Source: Bolinopsis microptera
Taxonomy: Eukaryota > Ctenophora > Tentaculata > Lobata > Bolinopsidae
Assembly (NCBI RefSeq): GCF_026151205.1
Contig: NC_087082.1
Location: forward strand, 1,314,001 to 1,378,000
DNA: 64,000 nt
Reading direction: 5' to 3'
Part shown: piece after piece, positions 23,301 to 32,155 of the stretch
Position numbering within the stretch: the first letter of the stretch is position 1
Layout of the letters: every line of letters begins with the position of its first letter
The notes under the pieces: model-generated
The model's database searches: none
Told to the model about the DNA's origin: nothing
What the model saw: only the letters and a program-made list of their open reading frames with translations
Program-made: the position numbers and the translations under genes

Positions 23301-26300
23301 TTTAAATTTTGTCTTTCGTGTGGACACGAGAGCACTCATACGTTACTGAAGCCTGAGACTGGAACAGGAAGAAAACAAGGATGCTCGGAAAATATTTAAA
23401 GATTTAATGAATATTTCCTATTGATGAGTTATATTTGAGGAGAAAATACGACAAGATATCTTTGAATAATCGAGTTATCTTTGAATAATCAATAATTATC
23501 TTTAATAAATTTACCCATACTCGATTTTACAACGATTATGTAAATTTTTAATTACTGCAAGATTAGAATTTCCAATAGCTCTATCCATGCTTATTAAATA
23601 TTTGGCTAAATTATTAACAGTATTTGATTATTTAGCCAGAATGAATCTTTAGACCTTTAGACTCACTGGTGAATGTTATTAGTCGCCCTGATAAAAAAAA
23701 TCTTGAAATTGCATTTCTTGCAAAAATTGGTAAAATCAAAACAATTTAATCCATAATTTTAAACCAAACAAAAACAGTTGCTAACGAAAAATAAGGACTT
23801 ATATTCTTTAATTCTTTGTATGATAGTCACAAATCCAGCTGTTCAGCATGAATTATCCCGATAAGACCTCATCGTCAGCGTAAGGGCCAGTTCCAAAGAC
23901 CTGCAGTTCAATAAAATTCATGGTTCCGGTATTTCTCTTTCTCAAGTAAACCTTTGAAGCGTAAACTGTGTCTTGAACAGGGAAATTGAAAAGATGCCTC
24001 TGGTCGGTGATGGTACCGATAAGTGTTTCTCCCGCGAAAACGTCAACACCAATATGACGTTCCTTACAGCAGTCCAATCTGTTCCACAACTTGACAGTAT
24101 GGATCTTGAAAGTGGCTCCTAGATCCACCATGACCACATTATTTGTGTTAGCAGTGTGTTGGAATGGATTGTCAGAAGTGTAACCCCTGGAGAGGGTGTA
24201 AACCCCATCTACTACAAAGTCAGGCTGCCATTCGCCATGAGTGGAGTTCTGCCACGCCAACTTCTGCTGGGAGATCAGTCTTACCTCCGACCTCATCACA
24301 TCAACCACCTTCAGCAGCTTCACCAGATTTAACTGAACCTGGGGTAGCTGCACTGCACACTGCTGCAATGAGGTTTCCTGGTTATCAGAGACCAGGCTCT
24401 TCAGCTCCTGTACTTCCTGCACCAGGTCAGTGAGCACCTCTTTAGCTCCGCTACTGTTTGTTGTTTGATCACGTTGAGATTTTATCAGGTCATACATCTC
24501 CTTCTGCATCTGAAAGGACTCTTTCCGGAGGGTGAGGATCTCTTCACGCAAACTAAGTGATTCCTTCTGAAGACCGGTTGCTTCCTCTCGGAGGGTTAGG
24601 GCTTCCTCTCGCAGCTCTTGTTTTAATACAGTGAGCTCCTGCAACAGGGTTGAGATCTCAGGATCTTTAGGAGGAAACCGTTTTAGCTCAACTTCCTGGG
24701 AGTTTCCGCAAACAGTTACGATCCACAGCAGTAACAAACAAAACATGGCGTGATTTTAATATCACTCCTCACAAAATAGGAATCGAGATAAAAAATAAAT
24801 TAAATGTTCCTTGAAGTGTTTACACCCATGGCAACGAAATTTTATAACGAATAAAGGTAATTATTTCTAATTACCTTCCATACTGATTTCTTAACTTTGG
24901 AAATAAGAAACTTGGAACAGAGCTTACTGCACTACAAATGTAATTAATTTTTCCTCGCTGGTGCCTCCCACACGGACCTACCTCATTTTATCAATGAAAT
25001 TGGTTATTAGATAGGCCGGGTATCTGATAGGATACTATGGCGGAAGTCACGTGGGCGAAGGACACAAGGGCGGAAGTTTCCTAACACGATCACATGACTC
25101 ACTTTATCATGAAAATATACACCGTCCTAAATGTTGGACTTGTAATGCTACAAAACCTGCCAAATCACACAACTTACTTCGAATTGTAAAAACTTATATT
25201 CCAATCATTTTAGTGATCCTGATTTCGAATTCATTGTAACTTTACTCACAAAACATTAAACACGCAGGGTTATAGAGAACGCTTAAAGTTAACATAAGTC
25301 ACAATGTCATCAATCAATTTTGTCAAAACCCGAATAAAATAATATCATTACATAAACATTTCACATGGCACTCTACAGCAAATCAAGAAACGTTAAAACA
25401 TCATCCTCGTACAAATGGTAATTCTCAACTATGCGGACGATACTTCTATCCTTATTATTATTGGCCTTCTTCCTCTTATGTGGCTGCTCTCCAAGCGTAT
25501 TGGCTAAGATCTTCTGTTTTAACTCCATCCCACTCTCAATACGCGAAACTATCCCAAATGATGCACCAACCTTAGGATCTTATCGTGAAACAGCAGGCCA
25601 TGGCTCTCAAGGTATTACAATATCCATTTTAGGTCCTCGCTGTTCTACAAAGATCCAATGTTAGCATCTACGAGTGATTGCGTGAAAGATGTATCGCCTG
25701 TATCATTTCACAAGATCAAGATTTACAAGAACAGCATAATATCGCTGTTAATTAGGTACACGACAGAAGGTAACCCTAAAGAATGGATGAGCTCGAATAA
25801 TTTCCTAAACATTCTGGGAATCGGGACGCCGAAAATCTAATAGAATTTTTTTAACGAGGTTTAGAATACCAAAAGACGCTCGGAGCGAGCTGATCTATAT
25901 AATATACGAACTTGGGAGATTTTACCAATCCACTATCTGATACTATCGGTACATATCGCACATAATATATACATAATATCGCGTCGAATAAAATTATATA
26001 ATATTTTAATATAATCGCGCGCGCCGCGCCATTTCTTGCGCACTGTACTTAATCAATATGTCATAGCGCCGTACATGAACAGTCTCGTTTAACATGTTTT
26101 GCCACAACCCACATGACCATCTGAAATACGACGATAATTTGTGTGCCTATTTGCTTCCTTTCATGAGTGTTGGCGTAACCAAGGAAAAAGCAAGCTTTAA
26201 AAACTGTTCATTTGTTCAGGTTTAGGAGAGGGGACATATCATATACAGGAAATCCGCTCTCAGACGGAAAAAAGGCAGGAAATAAAAGTGTTACTACTGA

Positions 26301-29300
26301 TCAGTGCAGATATTCTGCTCCAAAAACTTCCCATTCGGAGAGTGTTTGTGGAGACCAGGATTACGTCAGAGAAGTTCAACATTGAGCAAATAGCAGGTAG
26401 TGCTGTAAAACTAAAATATTACGATGGAACGCAGTTTTCACTCAACGTATGCTGTGATCGAAATTTACAACCTTTTAAGCAGGCCTAGACCCCCCTCGGC
26501 CTCCCCAGGCGGTTCCTGTTTGTTTGGGGACCGGTTTTTGGTACCCGGCCAATGTTTACAAAATAATATAATACATAACAATATAATTTTATTTAATATG
26601 TGTGAATATGAAAATTGAAAATGTTGATTACGTCTATTCATTAAAAACAAAAACAGAAACTTTAAAAATTAAAACTTGTATATCATGATTTATTAACATA
26701 TAGTGACAAATAATTTGATTTGATACGACAGATGATCACACGCACTGTTTTATAAGCTACTTGAGGTTAAAACAAAAAAGAATAACTGAGCCCATGTCTT
26801 ATCAGCACCTGCTAGCGCTATCTATATGATGCTATTAATATGACAGTGAATGGGCAGTGAAAAAAGTGGCATATGGTTGATAGTGACTAGTGTGCTAACC
26901 GTCTGGTTTTATTTATTCCTTAGTTTATTCTCGGTAGTTGATTTGTTGTGTGCCTGATCTTGTCGATTTACGTAGCCCGGGTAAATTATGCCCCAATGAA
27001 AAGATCATATTGCTCCCCAAATTCTAGTGATTGGGTTGTCTTGCAAGTTGCAACAGTGACACGCTACATTGACTAGTACCCACATACAGTATATAGTTTA
27101 CACGGTATTTCCCGACAATATATCAATCACTTTACTCAGAGTTCAACTGATACCGAGTAACCGGCACTATCTTATTACTAGTCACGTGACGGCACCCCTC
27201 ATCGCTAATTGGAGATTCTTAGACATTCTGACTCAACACACAGGTTGATCAGACTTCTTAATGTCTTAACGTTATGCTTGGTATCAGAATTTAGCTTAGA
27301 TAGTTAGATGAATTACAGTGCAAAGTAGATCGAAAGCTTTATTGCTGAAAAGCTGCATATTTATTAAATAATTTAGATTGTTATCGACGGATATGGTGTC
27401 ACACTATTATCGAGATTAATGCCGCGTTCTAATGTTGTTTTTGCTTCTTTTGGCCGTGGTTATTGTTATTATAATGCATGTTATATCTTTATTCAGACTT
27501 TTATTATTATTATTTGTACAGATATGAATTTAATAATCGTTATACTCAAATTTATAATTTCTAGAAGATACTTCGACAATGATGACACCCAACCATGAAA
27601 TCCTAGTAAACGAGTCCAGGCTAACTTACATACTCGAGTCCCAGCAGGAACTGATATTCAAAGGTGGTTTCTACGAACTAGCGCCTCTTACAATTCCTCT
27701 GTGTGTTTTAGTGTTCGCCCAAAACACTGTAATATTCTTCGACTTCTACCGAGACAGAGCCAAGTTTGTGCCCAGTTTGTTTATGGGAATTGCAATCGCG
27801 GACATCCTAAAAGCACAAGGGGAACTAATACTTTCAATCGTTAGCATCCTCGTCTTCACAGGACACCTTGAGATAGCTGTCCTCTACAACAGCTTGTTTT
27901 ACTACATGCTAACTGCTTTACCTGGCATCAATTGCTCCGGACTTTTCAATATGGTGCTGACTATTACCTTTACTTTAAACGTAGCCAACCCTTTCCAAAG
28001 GCTGAACGTGACACGTATTAGGAGAGTCACCACTTGTCTCTGCTTGCTGATAACCATGCTCCATATTTCAGATACTGTTGTCGCTATTGCTGCTATTTCC
28101 TCAGAAATTTGGAGTGATCCTAAGAACATCAATTCGCCGTTCTTATGGATGTTAGTTGTATTCATGGTTCCAGGAGCATTAACATCTGCAGGATTAATAT
28201 GTAGACCTGACCACGGAGGATATGCAAGATGTACTGATATCGGAACTGAAAACAATCTCAGTCACGATCACGAACAGATCGCAATTGCATTTTATACGAC
28301 GGGATTCCTCTATTATGCTGTACCATCTGTGATTCAATTGATCTGTATGATGATCCAGATAAAACATTTCCGAATATCGTTTCAGGACGACCACTCCAAC
28401 TCGTCTTTACCCAACCCAACTCGTCACGTTTCAATTACCGTTTTTCTTATCTCAATTCTTTTCTTTATTTGTCATGTCACTTTCTTAATTATAGGATTCG
28501 TATTTTTTGCTATCCACCCAAAATTGAGCGTAAAAGACCATCACGATGATGGATTTTTCGTGAGGATGGGTGGCGGGTGCAATGCGCATTGCTGTTCTTT
28601 GCTTTGTTCACCCTCCCCCTGATATACGCGTTTGTCTACCCCATCATAATCATCAGCAGAAAGCCGGAACTGAGGGAACGATATATCGGGTACATCAGAC
28701 GAGCCACATCCTGGTGCAGACAGGATGATACAACACGTGATACAACACCACGTGATACAACACCACGTGATACAACACCACGTGATACACCACCACGTGA
28801 TACAACACCACGTGATACAACACCACGTGATACAACACCACGTGATACAACACCACGTGATACAACACCACGTGATACAACACCACGTGATACAACACCA
28901 CGTGATACAACACCACGTGATACAACACCACGTGATACAACACCACGTGATACAACACCACGTGATACAACACCACGTGATACAACACCACGTGATACAA
29001 CACCACGTGATACAACACCACGTGATACAACACCACGTGATACAACACCACGTGATACAACACCACGTGATACAACACCACGTGATACAACATCACGTGA
29101 TACAACACCACGTGATACACCACCACGTGATACACCACCACGTGATACACCACCACGTGATACAACACGTACACGTGATACAACACGTACACGTGATACA
29201 ACACGTACACGTGATACACCACCACGTGATACAACACCACGTGATACAACACCACGTGATACAACACCACGTGATACAACACCACGTGATACAACACCAC

Positions 29301-32155
29301 GTGATACAACACCACGTGATACAACACCACGTGATACAACACCACGTGATACAACACCACGTGATACAACACCACGTGATACAACACCACGTGATACAAC
29401 ACCACGTGATACAACACCACGTGATACAACACCACGTGATACAACACCACGTGATACAACACCACGTGATACAACACCACGTGATACAACACCACGTGAT
29501 ACAACATCACGTGATACAACACCACGTGATACACCACCACGTGATACACCACCACGTGATACACCACCACGTGATACAACACGTACACGTGATACAACAC
29601 GTACACGTGATACAACACGTACACGTGATACACCACCACGTGATACACCACCACGTGATACACCACCACGTGATACAACACGTACACGTGATACAACATC
29701 ACGTGATACAACAACACGTGATACAATACGTGATACAACACCACGTGATACAACACCACGTGTTACAACACTACGTGATACAACACCACGTGATACACCA
29801 CGTGATACAACACCACGTGATACAACACGTACACGTGATACACCACCACGTGATACACCACCACGTGATACACCACCACGTGATACAACACGTACACGTG
29901 ATACAACATCACGTGATACAACAACACGTGATACAATACGTGATACAACACCACGTGATACAACACCACGTGTTACAACACCACGTGATACAACACCACG
30001 TGATACACCACGTGATACAACACCACGTGATACAACACGTACACGTGATACACCACCACGTGATACACCACCACGTGATACACCACCACGTGATACAACA
30101 CGTACACGTGATACAACACCACGTGATACAACACCACGTGATACAACACGTGTTACACCACGTGATACAACACCACATGATACAACACCACGTGATACAA
30201 CACCACGTGATACAACACCACGTGTTACAACACCACGTGTTACAACACCACGTGATACACCACGTGATACAACACGTGATACAACACCTGCTGACAATGA
30301 ATATTGAGTAATGAACACGTGACACGTCATGATACAATATCAGAAACTTTTGACTTGATCTCAATCTAGAAACAATGTGTAACAACTCACCAGTGTTTTT
30401 TATTATCATACAATTACTGCAGTTGTGTTAGTAAGAGTGCTGGTATTTTGACTAATCACATACTATGATTTTTTGCAGAATATGTATAGTAGAATACATT
30501 AATTTCACTCCCTTGCAGTGCGATTAGGACAATAATGAAACTCGCTCGTCAAACTTGATCGTTTAAATATTGAACTTATATCACCTACGCTACGGTTTTA
30601 TCAGCTTATCATGATTGTACGGACAGTAGATATCATTTTAAAAGTATTTTTGAATGATTTCTTAGACAACTGCAATATAATCGATTAGGAAAATTACGCT
30701 TATCATTGAAAATATCTTGTGTTGATTAGATGTATGAGTGATATTTAATAACCAGATGACTCTGATTTATTCAACTTAGCTTAGATTATGAGATTGTTAT
30801 TGTTGACACAATAATAATATGATGCTAAAGGATTTACAACATAAGTTTTTTTGGACTTGGAAACAAGATTTCGTTTTTTTTAATAAATAAAGTTTTCTTG
30901 TACCTACTAAGTATTATTTGTTTGTTAATTTGCTGATATTGGAAAAATTGTACAGTTTGATCTCAAATTTAATAATTAATAATGATTATTAACTTGTTGA
31001 ATATTTGTATGCAATGCAATGATTTTATTATGCAATGATATTTTTACTGTATGCGATAATTTTTGTAAAATACTTTTAAAAATATACTAGACAGTTTTTA
31101 ATTGACTTTTTTCAAAATCATCTTAAATCTCTCTCCTTGGCAATTTCATAGTTCACCACAAAAACAAATTTGTACCACATATCCACCTAACTGTTACTCA
31201 ATCTACGTCTATATATCACGTATAATCTGATCGTATTATAGTACTAATTGCAAATCGTACCTTAGGCATCATATCAGTCATGAAGCTCTGTCCTCCGAAG
31301 CCTGGTTCAACAGTCATGACCAGTAGTACGTCCAGCAGTGGAGCTAGCTCAGATAACGGTTCTACTGGGGTCTTGGGCTTTATCCCACATCCGGCCTGTC
31401 AACAGGGCCGGGTTCAGTCACAGATATCATGCAATATTTAGGTTATCAAGTGAATTAGGGTGAGTTATTAATTAACGTTCTCTCTGAATGACCAGCCCAA
31501 TTGAGATGATCTCCACCAATTTTATAACACAACTTTAAGAGTTTCAGTGCAAATATGCCACTTTAACAAAAGTAATATTTACAAAAGTATAATAATATTT
31601 ACAAAAGTATAATAATATTTACATGCATCCCTTTACTCCTGATCTTCTGAATAGTTTGGTGGGGGTTCTCAGAAGACTCCAGATGGAAAGTGTAGATATC
31701 AGCACCAGCCTTGCTCATGTCATCTATCCACTGCTCTGGGTTGGAAACCATCATGTGCACTTCGAACAGTACTCCGGGGAATTTGTCACGCAATGATGCT
31801 ACTACAGGGGCTCCTGAATCAAGGTACACGGTCAGGTTACCAAGATGGTATTTTAAACGATATTATCTTGAATTATCGTTCAAGACTATTCATTTTTATT
31901 TTAAATTCACAGTCCAATAGAGATTTTAAAGTTTAAACGAGAATGGCTATATCATTTATTAAAAGTAACACGAAATTGAGCTAGTTAATTACCGAAAGTG
32001 AGATTAGGAACGAAATGACCGTCCATAACATCAAGGTGTAGATAATCAGCACCAGCGTCCAACATCCTCTGACACTCCTCCGCAAGACGGGACAAGTCAG
32101 AGTTGAGGATTGACGGTCCAATCATACAGCCTCCTTTACATAGCCTCCCCATCAT
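11378..32155 (-). CDS. RPE: Ribulose-phosphate 3-epimerase, 5 exons
   Basis: Converts ribulose-5-phosphate to xylulose-5-phosphate in the cytosolic pentose phosphate pathway. Minus-strand exons: 32155-31993, 31813-31623, 31395-31261, 11776-11665 and 11475-11378. All splice sites are GT-AG, phases agree and the product is 232 residues (family about 228). Signatures are [65 protein letters not shown] and IVSGSAVV. The metal and catalytic His/Asp residues of these motifs are present. The stop is TAG at 11380-11378. A CCCAG acceptor-like site lies two bases before the first ATG. Intron 3 is 19.5 kb and holds at least five other coding units on both strands, an unusual load for a short housekeeping gene. 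Confidence 0.95.
12462..12635 (-). repeat. Dispersed repeat, copy 1
   Basis: The reverse complement matches 50728-50905 over about 175 bases. The shared core includes ATCCTGTCCAAACCCAGGAT and GCATAATTTATTGTAAAT. Divergence is moderate with small indels. Confidence 0.75.
13561..13640 (+). repeat. 80-bp dispersed repeat, copy 1
   Basis: Matches about 16181-16262 in the same orientation, with shared blocks GAGACGCCATCA and GATCGGGAAATTGAG. The two copies flank the DXO-like gene. Confidence 0.7.
14581..15615 (+). CDS. DXO/RAI1-family decapping-nuclease-like protein, active site altered
   Basis: Single-exon ORF of 344 residues related to DXO (Dom3Z) and RAI1, nuclear or cytoplasmic enzymes that remove faulty or NAD caps from RNA. 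The family fold is visible: a YADWGKVFE segment (154-161, motif GxxFE), YVEIKTSA (215-222, the E-x-K motif), a helix [15 protein letters not shown] (236-250) and YIGRRTGVG (255-263). Compared with mammalian DXO as I recall it, the metal-binding E-x-D motif before YVEIKT is replaced by RIG (199-201), and the Gln of WAQ by His (H245). Metal binding should be weakened, so this may be a cap- or RNA-binding pseudoenzyme. It is intronless and sits in RPE intron 3, so a retrocopy origin is possible. Confidence 0.82.
   Translation: MAEEQLEVQKPRNYRGTNTRHLSAKEVGRYNDLNPEEPMTVWSVHSGDDIPEMCRIPQLEAPTQLPLSLRIEAPYHPILGCSSVDKILRWAEAVNYSMSEVDIVVGRNLIKKLCQTPYNKKNGWKVNLYKYNNTLCLESADEPYDCVPVGDNYADWGKVFEDVMKTGGSRTPGYACEDVDIRMPRLVQLGPLTLLTNSRIGCQLPGDHQDVLENYVEIKTSAVSETDWQEREKFTKFRCRNIWAHCALLGIDTVYIGRRTGVGDLEKIQIFTMKELEKAGSNYWRPECMLSFLKELLCWVQDKTSNDMTYSLTYDGQGFNDPVRLVPKEQDDLVRIVKASFPEE
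15616..16430. other. Gap with SINE-like head and repeat copy
   Basis: The segment at 15637-15666 (TAGCACAGCGGTAGA) resembles a tRNA A-box, but no good B-box follows, so at most it is a tRNA-derived SINE relic. Copy 2 of the 80-bp repeat lies at about 16181-16262. Confidence 0.35.
16181..16262 (+). repeat. 80-bp dispersed repeat, copy 2
   Basis: Same orientation and about 85% like 13561-13640 by eye. Confidence 0.7.
16539..17420 (+). CDS. Rhodopsin-like GPCR, intronless
   Basis: Seven-helix receptor-like protein. The ORF opens at 16431, but the ATG at 16539 (MALFSEGG) gives the more usual short extracellular N-terminus of about 14 residues. Residues below count from 16431. TM1 is 48-74, TM2 about 82-106, TM3 128-150 ending in [10 protein letters not shown] (the DRY site), and TM7 297-321 with NPVVF (314-318) at the NPxxY site. 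Cys116 and Cys194 could form the conserved loop disulfide. The third cytoplasmic loop is Ser/Arg-rich (243-262). No ligand can be guessed. It lies in RPE intron 3, with the 3' end of a LINE just downstream on the other strand. Confidence 0.75.
   Translation: MALFSEGGTTLPDITVLLVLLLLTITSTLLNPLVFFYNYRKPLSVPSFLYQVLAVFDTLTCLVIPLNSGLYIMKVEEYPCNGVKVTTWRQVLTVVIWDVMYTPVMVVSVLTICRYIKIRYPFKILNVKLFVVLAIAFQIYLVSVSSWMSFGKEAYFLCNYGMVIVRNFLNLDAAVHGLVHSWPNLICQFASLGTSALTIVHLIKVRRNSLSVPSSRNGVRSSARILTQNFGGILQTTAQIAKIVILTQSSGGESNPRYMKPVMFSLNILTCVFLSVFNPVVFVLFTSKVLKID
17787..21398 (-). CDS. LINE ORF2: two PHD-like fingers, APE-type endonuclease, reverse transcriptase
   Basis: Intact 1203-residue retrotransposon polyprotein. 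Residues 11-58 form a C4HC3 PHD finger (C11, C14, C27, C30, H35, C38, C55, C58). Residues 88-124 form a second, shorter zinc finger (C88, C91, C104, C106, H111, C114, C121, C124). The endonuclease (about 205-425) shows [32 protein letters not shown] and a terminal SDH. The reverse transcriptase (about 690-960) shows [50 protein letters not shown] and YFADDAN. The style is that of CR1/L2-type elements. ORF2 copies its own RNA at a nicked target. Chromatin-reader fingers at the front of ORF2 rather than ORF1 are notable. Confidence 0.95.
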   Translation of the reverse strand: MVVIRSSKNSCKACTKRLVSHKISITCSICYMTYHPKCAHLTPSDITELTGEWSCYSCISEILPVGAVMPLLPSRPIQIPVSNKREKCHTCTKIGNVRQMTKCCYCDNLSHTRCSAGSTGCKECLRKIFPAYDVSIRQLHMINLSNTIRFNPFNRDHLSNQIGDRDDTDADLNPWETTSSLLNNCKYYTAKAIKNTKEYELKLFSLNVRSLNGNIEEFRENIDQYTKYDVLCFNETNCNTECLPFQGEELELDGFYPPYVQTPARASNRGGGLVIYVNKKLCELSDINVKSALCCHDNPKIGEFLVAELTLKGHKNALICNIYRSPSGDLNGFLEQLKIFLRNLARHRNKNIILAGDTNIDLLDYGRIDSVTKYVDTLAEHGFAPVISRPTRVTDHSATIIDHIFVNNCHAVTKSGVISESISDHLATFVTIMVDQNRLSCKLQEDTTEMSSRVINDDSIQKFENDISAVDWNLVNNYDSVDEKFEAFDKKYSELYDRNFPIKAKKSKPGRRKNTKPWIQEWLRCACDRKNKFYEDFVTNPTTENDIRYKKMKKFVNKHVDKAKNKYYNAYFTKYSSDSRKQWQMVNNLLNRKKKGKIKINKINYNGSEITDSQQIANSFNDYFCNIAETLKRENGLVCSEGRTIVTETQDSKCQRSMNLEDSSASEIIEIVKGLKIKSTSDMSILPLKKVSNILAPVLSCLVSASLHQGKFPHKLKIAKVVPLHKGGSRAEVSNYRPISLLSCFSKIFEKIMQARLLDHLKTEKILFDSQYGFRAGHSCEHALLEAQNHIHRALEKKQVTALLLLDYSKAFDMVDSSILLRKLEHYGVRGLALSWFHSYLTDREQYVSVNNCKSSHLKLNYGVPQGSILGPILFIIYINDLPQISNLAKHIYFADDANLIISTDTFEQLNALVNEILTLIIDWATNNGLKLNASKTKYMIFTNKKTKDIEIYMGGERLKQSYHEKFLGVIIDTKLNWAHHIRHLATKVSRNAGILYKLKGSVPNKALKLIYNSFVQSHLYYCCTVWGTRSLNSVKRVFSAQKKGIRAADNQYHRYFYDKDLNSTPSHTKEIFNKLEVLALPNVIAKCILCLMHKVYSNTAPPNIIRMFTVSNLNAPRREPEFFAVPFNRLCNSDKSISYIGPKLYNQTVNIINKDIKYVTTCLQDKFLNSFKSTVNKHVLTAQAHKPDDKDWDNSNFVLLEI
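21881..23017 (-). CDS. AlkB-type 2OG-Fe(II) oxygenase fused to SGNH-hydrolase-like domain, probable LINE ORF1
   Basis: 378 residues; an in-frame stop just before the ATG fixes the start. Residues 10-156 are AlkB-like: [10 protein letters not shown] (19-28), FHSDDE with Fe ligands H81 and D83, NFWEHGILP with H137, and RISLTFR with R149 (2-oxoglutarate) and R155. This is the complete AlkB signature, so oxidative demethylation of nucleic acid is plausible. After a Pro/Lys-rich linker (157-187), residues 188-360 look like an SGNH esterase: LTDSLL (nucleophile S195), SSGINDLS (N240) and GNGIHLT (H334). The Asp of the usual DxxH block is Asn331, which may lower activity. It lies 482 bases upstream of ORF2 on the same strand. 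SGNH esterases are known in ORF1 of some CR1/L2 elements, which supports the assignment. The alternative is a host gene next to the LINE. Confidence 0.85.
   Translation of the reverse strand: MDICKGMNFRRIASRSVQYFGATDYRYGSTVHQARNYPQNSVIDHIFTNISNALDDPTFNKEQVTCLITKYENGKCHIPFHSDDENEVTGDIITLSLGASRDLVFRSKVGPVKQQIHKLDHGCVYVMTRESQNFWEHGILPQPETQDCRISLTFRRLSQNTPPRKKIPRIHEPIHKPTVTEQSQPKERLLFLTDSLLRDVPFDLPNVHCIKREMYQLSKILDHEQYISGSKIVIISSGINDLSRYDHHHHSLSCDFKRNIDYLIEKYPNTTFIFNSLVLTRFSWLNEEVKLFNSFIFELSNRVSKLWFFDSHHICTVLYQRREVIVDPDGNGIHLTVLSKREIARSLATCVKEFMGRSYLIRKHWPLRREYVSSLGRP
23226..23852. other. Gap between LINE and lectin gene
   Basis: AT-rich. It holds the LINE 5' end (position unknown) and the lectin 3' UTR. 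No gene is seen. The 64-residue ORF at 23031-23225 has no visible domain. Confidence 0.5.
23853..24746 (-). CDS. Secreted coiled-coil protein with F-type lectin (fucolectin) domain
   Basis: 297 residues, intronless. A signal peptide ([14 protein letters not shown], 1-14) is followed by a long Glu/Leu heptad-like coiled coil (about 29-125, LREE and LRKE repeats) and a C-terminal F5/8C-type domain (about 162-286). The domain has [28 protein letters not shown] and an RLDCCKER stretch. R223-x-D225-x4-R230 with H197 upstream fits the fucose-binding signature of F-type lectins, although the H-to-R spacing is 25 rather than the usual 26 residues. The CC pair matches the vicinal Cys of the family. 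The coiled coil suggests a trimeric or larger secreted lectin, perhaps in innate recognition. It is transcribed away from an E-box-containing region at 25048. Confidence 0.88.
   Translation of the reverse strand: MFCLLLLWIVTVCGNSQEVELKRFPPKDPEISTLLQELTVLKQELREEALTLREEATGLQKESLSLREEILTLRKESFQMQKEMYDLIKSQRDQTTNSSGAKEVLTDLVQEVQELKSLVSDNQETSLQQCAVQLPQVQLNLVKLLKVVDVMRSEVRLISQQKLAWQNSTHGEWQPDFVVDGVYTLSRGYTSDNPFQHTANTNNVVMVDLGATFKIHTVKLWNRLDCCKERHIGVDVFAGETLIGTITDQRHLFNFPVQDTVYASKVYLRKRNTGTMNFIELQVFGTGPYADDEVLSG
25048..25053. promoter_or_regulatory. CACGTG E-box between divergent ORFs
   Basis: CACGTG at 25048-25053 with CACATG 40 bases later (about 25090). It lies 300 bases upstream of the lectin start and 380 bases upstream of the plus-strand ORF at 25431. 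Confidence 0.35.
25431..25664 (+). CDS. Possible short secreted peptide
   Basis: A 77-residue ORF opening with a strong signal-peptide-like start ([18 protein letters not shown], residues 3-20). The rest has four Cys in about 55 residues and no family that I recognise. No polyadenylation signal or splice context supports it strongly. The ORF at 25658-25840 follows in another frame and could be a continuation only through an implausibly short intron. Confidence 0.3.
   Translation: MRTILLSLLLLAFFLLCGCSPSVLAKIFCFNSIPLSIRETIPNDAPTLGSYRETAGHGSQGITISILGPRCSTKIQC
25841..27578. other. Gap upstream of GPCR 2
   Basis: No convincing gene. The 66-residue ORF at 26288-26488 has no recognisable domain. 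A perfect palindrome GTCACGTGAC lies at 27181-27190, about 390 bases before the GPCR start, and may be a basic helix-loop-helix site. Confidence 0.45.
27579..30307 (+). CDS. Rhodopsin-like GPCR with ~500-residue TPRDT-repeat tail, frame shifted before TM7
   Basis: Intronless receptor-like gene. In the first frame (27579-28622) TM1-TM6 are visible, with [14 protein letters not shown] in TM2 and a [20 protein letters not shown] helix as TM6. That frame then runs into a stop. A second frame from about 28555 gives [20 protein letters not shown], an excellent TM7, then [14 protein letters not shown] as helix 8. The shift is one base and falls near a run of five T (28554-28558). The cytoplasmic tail is then 100 or so pentapeptides ([21 protein letters not shown]) coded by a 15-bp minisatellite, ending TPADNEY at 30307. 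It could be a true frameshift, a sequencing error or a pseudogene. It lies in RPE intron 3. Confidence 0.7.
28729..30290. repeat. 15-bp minisatellite with higher-order copies
   Basis: About 104 units of CACGTGATACAACAC and variants. Higher-order blocks are clear. One block (a long TPRDT run, then TSRDT, three PPRDT, three TRTRDT) occurs twice, at about 28786-29217 and 29218-29637. A second block with IRDT and PRVT units occurs two to three times in 29640-30115. ORFs in the other frames and on the minus strand are repeat shadows. Each unit contains a CACGTG palindrome. Confidence 0.95.
30308..31260. other. 3' side of RPE intron 3
   Basis: Very AT-rich. AATAAA hexamers near 30885-30893 could serve the GPCR gene. 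No gene is seen. Confidence 0.5.

Larger units (their letters stand above)
17421..23340 (-). mobile_element. Non-LTR retrotransposon (CR1/L2-like group) with AlkB-SGNH ORF1
   Basis: Two long minus-strand ORFs in LINE order: ORF1 23017-21881 and ORF2 21398-17787. A 482-base spacer separates them. The ends are approximate. The 3' UTR continues below 17786 in AT-rich sequence, and I could not find a poly-A or microsatellite tail or target-site duplications. Both ORFs are intact, which suggests recent insertion. It sits in RPE intron 3 in the host's orientation. Confidence 0.75.

Noticed and set aside
28636-30330. Long minus-strand and alternative-frame ORFs over the GPCR tail
   Set aside because: A 15-bp unit without stops is open in several frames on both strands. 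Only the frame joined to TM7 has supporting sequence.
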